A DNA stretch of 10,672 nucleotides from Gemmatimonadaceae bacterium (GTDB lineage Bacteria > Gemmatimonadota > Gemmatimonadetes > Gemmatimonadales > Gemmatimonadaceae): the NCBI GenBank assembly GCA_013816695.1, contig JACDDZ010000042.1:1-10672 (forward strand). Reading direction: 5' to 3'. Below the pieces are notes generated by a model. It saw only the letters and a program-made list of their open reading frames with translations, made no database searches and was not told where the DNA came from. Shown piece by piece: positions 1 to 6,500 of the stretch; position 1 is the first letter of the stretch, and the number at the start of each line of letters is the position of its first letter. The translations under genes and the position numbers were made by a program.

Positions 1-142
1 CCATCTGTCCCATCGTCATGCTGCTCATCTTCTTGTCCATCTTCATTCCCATGTTCTGGGCGCCGGAGCGCGGTGCTGATAAAAGTATTCCTGCGAGGAT
101 CGCAGGCATCATCAGGCGTCGCATTCGAAAGGTTGCTGGCAT
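1..142 (-). CDS. Exported methionine-rich protein, N-terminal fragment (runs off left edge)
   Basis: Only the first 47 codons are in the window. The ATG at 142-140 is preceded by a good ribosome binding site, AGGAG at 150-154, with a 7-nt spacer, which fixes the start. Residues 1-28 look like a signal peptide: basic start (R6, R8, R9), hydrophobic core around L10-L21, and a likely signal peptidase cut after S-G-A at residue 28. The 19 visible mature residues hold seven methionines (31, 33, 35, 39, 42, 44, 47) spaced as M-x-M and M-x-x-M, mixed with Lys, Ser and Gly. Such spacing occurs in periplasmic copper-binding segments, and methionine-rich stretches can also act as oxidant sinks, but the fragment is too short to assign a family. 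It lies downstream of msrA on the same strand, with a 352-bp gap, so it probably has its own promoter. That it is a real exported protein is fairly sure; its function is unknown. Confidence 0.75.
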   Translation of the reverse strand, partial: MPATFRMRRLMMPAILAGILLSAPRSGAQNMGMKMDKKMSSMTMGQM

Positions 143-288
143 TTTACATCTCCTGAAAGTTGTAATTCTGATTCGCGTGTGATTTCACCTGACGGCTCAA
201 TTCGCACACGGGGAGAAAAGCCGCGTTCAGCGTAGCGCTGACCTCTCTTCACTGATCATTACCAACGCATTTGCCGAGCCAATTGTTT

Positions 289-317
289 AGTGTATCAGTT
301 CGCCATTTTATTGACGA
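289..317 (-). promoter_or_regulatory. Possible sigma-70-type promoter for the Met-rich gene
   Basis: Read on the minus strand, TCGTCA (317-312) is followed after 17 bases by TACACT (294-289), with TG one base before the -10 giving an extended -10 form. Each box matches the consensus at four of six places. The stretch is more AT-rich than its surroundings. It would give a leader of roughly 140 nt before the ATG at 142. This is a pattern match only. Confidence 0.25.
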
Positions 318-420
318 TCTGTAACCGTTTTGGCGGCGTTGCATCTGTGACTCTGCGCCGATGGCAGCTTCATTCGTCAACCACTATTCACGAAATGCTC
401 AGCTTGACCACCTGCTATTC

Positions 421-451
421 CACCAGTCCGTCCAAACCATGACAACTGGTG
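421..451. repeat. 7-bp inverted repeat downstream of msrA
   Basis: CACCAGT at 421-427 and ACTGGTG at 445-451 are perfect inverted copies separated by 17 bases. The repeat lies 44-74 bp past the msrA stop codon. It could be a weak factor-dependent stop or a binding site, but the long loop and missing T-run make it a poor intrinsic terminator. Confidence 0.3.
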
Positions 452-494
452 CATACAGGGATCATAGGGATCGGTAATTCAACCTAAGGAATGC

Positions 495-1250
495 CTATGA
501 CGTCGGGACATATGGTGCCGCGGCTCTGCCCCACAGCTCGCGGAGCCTGGCATCGCGACCGCATCCGCGGCGATAGGCTTCGTAACGCGCAGGATTTCTG
601 TCCGCGAAATGCTGATGATACTCTTCCGCCCGCCAGAAACGGGCGCCAGCCACGATCTCCGTGACAATAGCTGTCTTGAAGCGGTGTGACTGTTCGAGCG
701 CCGCTTTGGATTTGGCGGCAGCTGAGCCTTGCTCAGCGTTGCGTGTGAACACAACTGTACGGTAATCGGATCCACCGTCGCAGAACTGACGATCTCGCGT
801 AACGGGATCGATGTTGCGCCAGTAGATGTCGAGCAGCTTTTCGTATCCCACCCTCGAGCGATCGAACTCGACCTGAACTGTCTCAGCATGGCCTGTCTTC
901 CCTGTATTGACCTGCTCATATGTTGGGTTGTCTTTATTTCCGCCCGCATAGCCAACAGTCGTCCCAATTACGCCGGGAACATGCTGAAAGGGTCGTTCCA
1001 TACTCCAGAAACAGCCGCCGGCGAACATCGCGGTGTCGATTGTAACACGCATGGGTTTACTGTTTCGTACAACAACTGCTTGCTCGGTCTGCGCGTGGAC
1101 CGAATCCCTGCTGGCTGCTACGCGTGTCGCTGCAGGCGGCGGCGATTCCTTCACTTCCTCGGCGACCGCCTGCGCGGGTTGATGAGGGCTGCATCCTGAT
1201 GCTGCTACAACGACTACAGCTGAGATAATACATGCCTGAATCGAGATCAT
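495..1250 (-). CDS. msrA: Peptide-methionine (S)-S-oxide reductase MsrA, lipoprotein form
   Basis: MsrA (EC 1.8.4.11) reduces methionine-S-sulfoxide in oxidised proteins back to methionine. The catalytic motif G-G-C-F-W-S-M-E has its nucleophilic Cys at residue 80 and the supporting Glu at 85. Further family marks are V-G-Y-A-G-G (about 99-104), G-H-A-E-T-V (120-125), Q-F-C-D-G-G-S-D-Y-R (155-164), Y-H-Q-H-F (211-215) and C-G-R-D-A-R-L near the end, whose Cys 230 is a likely resolving cysteine. Residues 1-20 form a lipoprotein signal with lipobox A-S-G-C (Cys 20), then a roughly 50-residue Pro/Ala/Glu-rich tether. The enzyme should therefore sit on the periplasmic side of a membrane, unlike the usual cytoplasmic MsrA. 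The frame is also open from a GTG at 1259, but AGGAG at 1261-1265 is only 1 nt from it and 10 nt from the ATG at 1250, so the ATG is chosen (251 aa). No msrB or partner reductase is in view. The family call is secure. Confidence 0.95.
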   Translation of the reverse strand: MISIQACIISAVVVVAASGCSPHQPAQAVAEEVKESPPPAATRVAASRDSVHAQTEQAVVVRNSKPMRVTIDTAMFAGGCFWSMERPFQHVPGVIGTTVGYAGGNKDNPTYEQVNTGKTGHAETVQVEFDRSRVGYEKLLDIYWRNIDPVTRDRQFCDGGSDYRTVVFTRNAEQGSAAAKSKAALEQSHRFKTAIVTEIVAGARFWRAEEYHQHFADRNPARYEAYRRGCGRDARLRELWGRAAAPYVPTS

Positions 1251-1357
1251 AAGTTTCACACTCCTGCAATTTGTCGAGGCATGGAGCGTACCTGAGAAAC
1301 CAACTATCTATGGATTCGAAATTGCAAACCTCCTCACTACGCCCTGGTGCGGCGCGG

Positions 1358-1405
1358 AAGCGGCTGCTGCTAGCCAAGCCGCTTTTCTTCACTGGCTAGC
1401 CGCTT
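1358..1405 (+). repeat. Bulged 13-bp inverted repeat in the leader of the ferritin-like operon
   Basis: TGGCTAGCCGCTT at 1393-1405 is the exact inverse of AAGCGGC (1358-1364) plus TAGCCA (1371-1376); the left arm carries a 6-base insert, TGCTGC. The innermost 8 bp (GCTAGCCA/TGGCTAGC) are perfect around a 16-base loop. The right arm ends one base before the AGGAG ribosome binding site at 1406-1410. As RNA it would be a stable hairpin beside the ribosome binding site. As DNA it could be an operator. There is no T-run, so it is not a standard terminator. Confidence 0.5.
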
Positions 1406-1410
1406 AGGAG
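1406..1410 (+). promoter_or_regulatory. Ribosome binding site of first ferritin-like gene
   Basis: AGGAG lies 11 nt before the ATG at 1422, a slightly long spacing, and directly abuts the right arm of the leader inverted repeat. It supports the ATG at 1422 as the start. Confidence 0.6.
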
Positions 1411-1421
1411 CCTAGACAAGA

Positions 1422-2246
1422 ATGTCAGAGGAATACACTGACAGCGGGAAACCGCTGGTAATCGGCAGCCCGGACGAGTTGATGTGCGTCTCTACGCGAC
1501 GCAACTTCGTTCGGATGCTGGGCGCGGGGGGCGCCGTAGTGATGATGCCCTCCATATTCGGCGCATGTGCGATGTCCCCGCTACCCGGGGCGATGGGCGG
1601 AGGCGCGCTGATGTTCGATCTTCGCAGCGATGTTGGAATCATTCGGCTGGTACACACGCTTGAGCAGCTCGAGGCCGCATTCTACACCGCAGTTGTGGCG
1701 CTTCCGAATTTCGCGAGCTTTTTCAACGGCGCCGAGCGCGAGCTATTCGTAGACCTTCGCAACGTCGAGATTGTCCACCGCGAATTTCTCCGCACGGCAC
1801 TTGGAAGCGCGGCTGTTCCCGACGTAACGGGCAGCATTAACGGCGCGACGCTGAATACAATTCTGTCCAGCCGCGAGAATATTCTTGGAGCGTCCCGTCT
1901 CTTCGAACATCTTGGCGTATCGGGCCTTAATGGAGCGGCCAAGTATCTTCAGGACGCGCGGAACCTGCTTTTTGCGGGCAAGGCTGTTTCGGCTGAAGCA
2001 CGGCATGCTGCTGCGCTTCGGGACATTGCACCCCCTCCCGGTCAGAACGCCAACACCGCGTTTGCCGGCAACGACATTACGGATAAAAACGGAATGGACG
2101 TCAAGCTCGAAGCAGGTGCGGTCCTGGATCGCGTGGCTTCGACGCACATTGTGAACGACGGAGTTGTGAGCTCACGGAACATATCGTACGCGCCTACGGC
2201 GACGCAGGGCAAAGCCTCTGCCGACTTCTTTCCCCCAACGCCCTAA
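1422..2246 (+). CDS. Tat-exported ferritin-like protein, probable lipoprotein (gene 1 of pair)
   Basis: This 274-aa protein belongs to the Ferritin_2 type of four-helix di-iron proteins (the family that includes plant desiccation-related Pcc13-62). The biochemical role of bacterial members is not settled. The N-terminus has a twin-arginine motif, S-T-R-R-N-F-V-R-M-L (24-33), a hydrophobic stretch, then F-G-A-C (Cys 49), which could serve as a lipobox. The four helices and their likely iron ligands are: helix 1 with L-E-Q-L-E-A-A-F-Y (E81, E84), helix 2 with E116-x-x-H119, helix 3 with E162, and helix 4 with E192-x-x-H195. All expected ligands are present. The C-terminal 70 residues have no recognisable motif and lack the conserved tail seen in the next gene. 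The stop is 18 bp before the next ATG, so the two are very likely cotranscribed and the products may act together. The fold is fairly sure; iron binding and function are inferred. Confidence 0.85.
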   Translation: MSEEYTDSGKPLVIGSPDELMCVSTRRNFVRMLGAGGAVVMMPSIFGACAMSPLPGAMGGGALMFDLRSDVGIIRLVHTLEQLEAAFYTAVVALPNFASFFNGAERELFVDLRNVEIVHREFLRTALGSAAVPDVTGSINGATLNTILSSRENILGASRLFEHLGVSGLNGAAKYLQDARNLLFAGKAVSAEARHAAALRDIAPPPGQNANTAFAGNDITDKNGMDVKLEAGAVLDRVASTHIVNDGVVSSRNISYAPTATQGKASADFFPPTP

Positions 2247-2264
2247 GGCGACCACGGAGATTCG

Positions 2265-3293
2265 ATGAACATGAATAACTCACAACAGCCGATACTCGAC
2301 GGTGTCGATCCCGAAGTCATGGGCCGGCTCGTCAATCGTCGCGACGCAATCCGAAAGGGCGCGTCGGTGTCTTCTGCGGTTGCCGCGGGGATTACCATGG
2401 GCTCAGTGCCAGTTCTTCTGGCTGCAATGTCCAAGGACGTTTTCGCGCAGACTCCGTCCGCAGTACTCGACGTTCTCCAGTTCGCGTTTATCCTGGAGAA
2501 CCTGGAGAACGAGTTCTACAGGGCCGTTCTTGGAACGAGCGCTGTCGCCTCACAGAATGCGGCGTTCGCGACTGTACGGATGCAGATCCCGGAATCGGCG
2601 CGGCAGACATTCGCACAGATTCAAAAGCACGAGCAGCAGCACACAGACTTTCTACGGGATACCGCCATCCCGCTGTTCGGTGGCGTGGCGCCTTCAATAA
2701 GCGCGAACGATTTTGACTTCACCGGCGGAAACGGGAGCGGAAATGGACCTTTCCTTCAGGCCACCACACAGCTCGACCACCTTCTGCTTGTGGCTCAGGC
2801 AGTAGAGGACACCGGGGTGCGCGCGTACAAGGGACAGGCAGGGCGCCTGCTCAGCAATGGTGATGATAAAGCTGACATCGCACTTGAAAGCGCGCTTCGT
2901 ATTCATTCTGTCGAGGCGCGGCACGCAGCTAAGATCCGACGCATCCGCCGCTCGCTCAACCTGGGGGATACGTCACTTCGCTTCAGTGGCTACGTGCGCG
3001 GTGGTGGCGTTGAGGCTGCAGGTGCGGGGAACATCAGCAATCCGCCGGCTGGCGCGGTAGCGGCCCTCGGGCTGATCTATGCTGGCGAGGATAACACAAG
3101 GCATACAGTGTTCAACGGGACTGACGCGGCAACTATTGATGCGGCAACTCTTTCCGGGTTGGAAATCATCGGAGACGCCGCTGCCAGGCGTGAGGCGGCC
3201 ATGATGGCGTTCGACGAACCGCTTTCAAAGGAACAAGTAGTCGCAATCGTCCGCGGATTCATAAAGGATGACGCCGCCCGCGGCCTTCCATGA
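2265..3293 (+). CDS. Exported ferritin-like (Ferritin_2) protein (gene 2 of pair)
   Basis: This 342-aa paralogue follows gene 1 after 18 bp. GGAG at 2256-2259 with a 5-nt spacer supports the ATG at 2265. The N-terminus has N-R-R-D-A-I-R-K (24-31) and a hydrophobic segment ending V-F-A-Q, so a Tat-type signal cut near residue 61 is likely, although the arginine motif is weaker than in gene 1. Ferritin-like helices: helix 1 L-E-N-L-E-N-E-F-Y (E78, E81), helix 2 E123-x-x-H126, helix 3 E181, helix 4 E217-x-x-H220, which is again a complete di-iron ligand set. The C-terminal A-F-D-E-P-L-S-K-E-Q-V (315-325) resembles a tail I associate with longer Ferritin_2 proteins. Both proteins keep the same spacing inside helix 1, so they look like an old duplication. 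Activities such as iron oxidation, peroxide removal or desiccation protection are possible; none is shown by the sequence. Confidence 0.87.
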   Translation: MNMNNSQQPILDGVDPEVMGRLVNRRDAIRKGASVSSAVAAGITMGSVPVLLAAMSKDVFAQTPSAVLDVLQFAFILENLENEFYRAVLGTSAVASQNAAFATVRMQIPESARQTFAQIQKHEQQHTDFLRDTAIPLFGGVAPSISANDFDFTGGNGSGNGPFLQATTQLDHLLLVAQAVEDTGVRAYKGQAGRLLSNGDDKADIALESALRIHSVEARHAAKIRRIRRSLNLGDTSLRFSGYVRGGGVEAAGAGNISNPPAGAVAALGLIYAGEDNTRHTVFNGTDAATIDAATLSGLEIIGDAAARREAAMMAFDEPLSKEQVVAIVRGFIKDDAARGLP

Positions 3294-3297
3294 CAGC

Positions 3298-3321
3298 GGG
3301 GAAATCTTTCCTCACAGTTTT
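3298..3321 (+). terminator. Weak terminator candidate after the ferritin-like operon
   Basis: GGGGAA (3298-3303) can pair with TTCCTC (3308-3313), including one G-T wobble, around a 4-base loop. ACAG and a run of only four T follow. It starts 4 bp after the stop codon. The stem is short and the T-run is displaced, so it would be inefficient. Transcripts reading on would run antisense to the tRNA and meet the strong bidirectional terminator at 3457-3494. Confidence 0.3.
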
Positions 3322-3334
3322 GATAAAATCTGTA

Positions 3335-3416
3335 TGCGAAAGCCGGGACTCGAACCCGGACGGGTTACCCCACCAGATCCTAAGTCTGGCGCGTCTACCA
3401 GTTCCGCCACTTCCGC
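3335..3416 (-). tRNA. tRNA-Leu (anticodon UAG, reads CUA)
   Basis: The minus strand folds into a complete class II tRNA of 82 nt. The acceptor arms GCGGAAG and CTTTCGC pair with one G-U, and the discriminator is A at 3335. The D-arm contains GGTAGACGC. The anticodon stem CCAGA/TCTGG encloses the loop C-T-T-A-G-G-A, giving anticodon UAG. A long variable arm (TGGGGTAACCCGT region) marks it as leucine. The T-arm CCGGG-TTCGAGT-CCCGG is perfect. The 3' CCA is not encoded (ATAC follows), so it must be added after transcription. No second copy of the 3' end that would suggest an integration site is seen in the window. Confidence 0.97.
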
Positions 3417-3424
3417 GTAGCTGA

Positions 3425-3452
3425 AAGATATCGGGCGCGGAGCCAGTACCAA
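3425..3452 (-). promoter_or_regulatory. Candidate promoter of the tRNA-Leu gene
   Basis: On the minus strand TTGGTA (3452-3447) and TATCTT (3430-3425) are spaced 16 bases apart, each matching the sigma-70 consensus at four of six positions. The -10 box ends 8 nt before the mature tRNA 5' end, so any leader would be one or two bases at most. The pair sits between the terminator of the giant gene and the tRNA, where a promoter is needed if the terminator works. Confidence 0.35.
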
Positions 3453-3456
3453 AGAG

Positions 3457-3494
3457 AAAACCCCTGCCAACCTTTCGGATGGCAGGGGTTTTTT
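3457..3494. terminator. Strong bidirectional intrinsic terminator
   Basis: AAAACCCCTGCCA (3457-3469) pairs with TGGCAGGGGTTTT (3480-3492), with an inner CC/GG pair closing a 4-base loop after an A-A mismatch. On the plus strand it is followed by T's (six in a row, 3489-3494); on the minus strand the stem runs into TTTT at 3460-3457. It begins 13 bp past the stop of the giant nuclease gene, which it most likely ends, and can also stop plus-strand read-through from the ferritin-like operon. In minus-strand RNA the apex is CC-GAAA-GG, a GNRA tetraloop. Confidence 0.9.
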
Positions 3495-3507
3495 ATCTGC
3501 CGATGCC

Positions 3508-6500
3508 TTACGGCGTTGCGATCAACCGAACAATCATCGCTCTCAGCTCGGCGGCGTTCGCCGCGCTGACGTCGCCCTTGCTGATTGCCTTGTCCAGCTC
3601 GTTCAAGGCACCAGTAAGGAGTGCTTTCGCGGAGCTGCTGTTGGCGTTGTCCTTCTCGATCTGCTTCTGAGCGGCTTCGAGTCTATTTCTGATGCTCTTC
3701 GCGCTAGCGTCTGTGATTTTGCCCTGTGCCACGAGCTGATCGAGCAGAGCAAGCGCACTGTTAGCGCCTGCAAGCGGCGTGAGCACCGTTACAGTCTGCG
3801 TAGCTGTTGAAATCGAGCCACCATCATTCACTGTAACCGTAACTGTGAATGTGCCGGCAGCGGTGTACTTGTGGCTCAGCGAGAAGTTCTTGCCGGATAG
3901 AGCAAGTGCACTCGTTCCGGAACCGTCGCCGTAATTGACTGTCGCACTCCACGTGTCTGCGCCCGGATCAGCAAACGATCCACTCGCCGCATACGTCTCG
4001 GCGGGCAGCAGTGTCGCACCTGCGAATGTTCCGATCGCCGCGCCGACGTTGGCAACGTTTACCGTTGTCGTTCTGGCACCGGTGAAGCCTTCGTTGTCAG
4101 TCACCGTCAGCGTGACCGTGTAATTGCCGTCCTGTGCGTACGTGTGTGAGACATTCACGCCCGTGCCCGTTCCGCCATCCCCGAACGTCCAGGCATAGCT
4201 GGCAACAGTTCCGTCGATGTCGCTGGACGCCGAGCCGCTCATCGCGACCGACGAGCCTTCACTGGAGCTGTAAGGACCGCCAGCATTTGCAACCGGCGGA
4301 GCCGTGATCCTAACTGTGTGCGTGCTGGTCGACGTTGCGTCGTCGTCGGAAACTGTGACGGTAACTGTGTACGTCTGTCCGGCCGCAAATGTATGTGCAA
4401 GGGCGAACGTTTTTCCGGTCAATGACAGTGGAGCACTGCCGGAGCCATCGCCGTAGTTAACAGTTGCCGTCCAGCTGTCCGCGCCTGGGTCAGCGAACGA
4501 TCCAGTCGCCGAATAGGACCCTGACGCCTGAACAACATTGCCGAGTGCAGCAATCGCAGGAGCAACGTTCGTCGCCTGCGCCGTCGCTGTCGTTGTTCCA
4601 GTCAGTCCATCGTTGTCTGTGACAACCAGCGTAACTGTGTAGTTGCCATCCTGTGCGTACGTATGTGAAATCGAGGCGCCAGTGCCGGTTGTGCCGTCAC
4701 CGAAATTCCATGCGTAGGAAGAAATGGTGCCATCAACATCCGTTGAGGCCGCGCCGCTCATTGAAACGCTGCTGCCTTCAACCGAGCTGAACGGTCCGTT
4801 TATCGCCGCAGTCGGAGCAGCCAATACAGTGACTCCTGCCGATGAACTGCTTGATCCTGCACCATCGGAGACCGTGACTGTCACCGTGTAATTGCCTGAA
4901 GCGCTGTACACATGGGAGAGCGTGAAGCTCTTGCCCGAGAGGGAAAGCGGCTGCGTGCCCGTTCCATCACCGAAGTTCACTGTGGCCGTCCATGCATCAG
5001 CACCTGGATCAGCGAACGATCCGGACGCCGAGTACGTTCCGCCGGCCGGGAGTCGTCCACCATCGAATGCCCCGACGACCGGTGCGACGTTGGTTACGTG
5101 GGCCGAGCTGTTCACGCTACTCGTAAGACCATCGTTGTCCGTGACCACGAGCGTCACAGTGTAGTCGCCGTCGTTCGCGTACGTGTGCGACACCGATGCA
5201 CCTGCGCCTGTGCTTCCGTCGCCGAAGGTCCACGCATAAGAGACGATTGTTCCGTCAACGTCCGATGACCCAGCACCGCTCATCGCAATGGCCGAGCCCT
5301 CAACGCCAGCGTAAGGTCCATCGGTCGCCGCTCTCGGCGCAGCGCGCACAGTTCCGGATGAAACATTCGATCCGTTACCGCCGTCCTTGTCCGTCACCTT
5401 GATCGCGACTGAGTAGCTGCCCGCCGTCGCGTAGGTGTGATTCGCGCTGATTCCACCCTGAATTCCCGTACTGCCGGTGGACGTACTTCCATCACCCCAC
5501 TCGAAAGTGTAGGCCCATGGGGAATCATTCAGGCCTGCGTCGCTGAACGAAGCGTTAACAGTCACGCTCTGTCCGGCATTCGCGATGAAGGGAGCTCCTG
5601 CGGCGACGACCGGCGGGGCGTTCGTGATCGTGACCGGTGTGTTGGTCGCGTCTGATGCGCCTGCTGGATCCGTTGCTGTCAGGATTGCCGAATAGCTGCC
5701 ATTGTCTGCATAAGCGTGCGTTGTCGTAACTCCGGTTCCGGTCGCGCCGTCGCCGAACTGCCATGCGTAGGTAAGCGCGTCGCCGTCCGGATCGCTCGAG
5801 GCACTTCCGTTGAATGCAACGTTGCTGCCTTCAACCGCTGTGTAAGGTCCACCGGGCTGTGAAATTGGTGCGCGTGTTCTGCCTTCGACAACCGCTTCGA
5901 TGTTGTCCGGCAGGAGCGAGAGGAAGTTGTAGCCAGTGAGCTGCTCGATAGCGTTCACCGTGGTTTCGTAAATGTGCCAGTCGTCGTTTCTCACACCGGG
6001 TCTGTTCGGCATGTTGACGGCGATTAGCTGCATATCGGAAGCGCTGTGCACATTGGCCAGTCCCTGACCGCGCGACATGATCACCGCGATCTTCCAGGTG
6101 CTCGCAGGAATCTGGATCTTTCCCTCGTTCTTGATTGTTCCGTTGCTTCCAGGCGTCGTGAATGTGTTGATGCCTGCGGGCCCGGTGACGATATAGACCT
6201 CTTTCGTTCCAGTTCCGGCAAGGTCGTGCAGGTACTGTTCAAAGTTGCTCCAGACGCCCTGATTGAGATCCGCAAACTGCGGCACAACATTGGTGAGGTA
6301 GTACGTGTCTGCATTATCGATTGTGCCGGTGGTACGATCGGACGACCGCGTCATGTGACCGCGATCAATTCCGTAGTTCGCGTCGGTCCTTCCATTTGCC
6401 GCGAATGATCCGGCACCAGTGTAATCCGCCGTCGTGAGATGCGAGAAGCTGGCGGGCAGCAGTGGATCGTGCGTAAAGCAGTTACAGCGATCCGTCCCAG

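Larger units (their letters stand above)
143..494. other. Intergenic spacer between msrA and the Met-rich gene
   Basis: No convincing gene is seen in this 352-bp stretch. It holds the ribosome binding site of the Met-rich gene (150-154), an AT-richer patch at about 281-315 with a possible promoter for that gene, a short hairpin candidate around 225-243 (TCAGC/GCTGA arms) in what would be its leader, and a 7-bp inverted repeat at 421-451 downstream of msrA. None of the hairpins is followed by a clear T-run, so no definite msrA terminator is called. Confidence 0.6.
1251..1421. other. Divergent control region between msrA and the ferritin-like operon
   Basis: This 171-bp region must hold the 5' signals of two divergent transcripts. 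What can be seen is the msrA ribosome binding site (AGGAG on the minus strand, 1261-1265), the ribosome binding site of the first ferritin-like gene (1406-1410), and a long inverted repeat just before the latter. No promoter in either direction matches consensus well enough to call. Confidence 0.6.

Noticed and set aside
479..967. Minus-strand 162-codon frame inside msrA
   Set aside because: It is out of frame with the catalytic domain of msrA and has no motif or start signal.
1057..1392. Minus-strand open frame overlapping the msrA start and the divergent region
   Set aside because: It overlaps the N-terminal part of msrA in another frame on the same strand, and the product is Ser/Arg/Cys-rich without family resemblance. 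msrA has the conserved motifs and the ribosome binding site.
3335..3416. tRNA-Leu as an integration site for a mobile element
   Set aside because: No integrase gene, no second copy of the tRNA 3' end, and no composition break were seen on either side in this window.
3781..5869. CRISPR-like or satellite array suggested by regular repeats
   Set aside because: The roughly 520-bp period keeps one open reading frame and codes for PKD domains. There are no short direct repeats with unique spacers.
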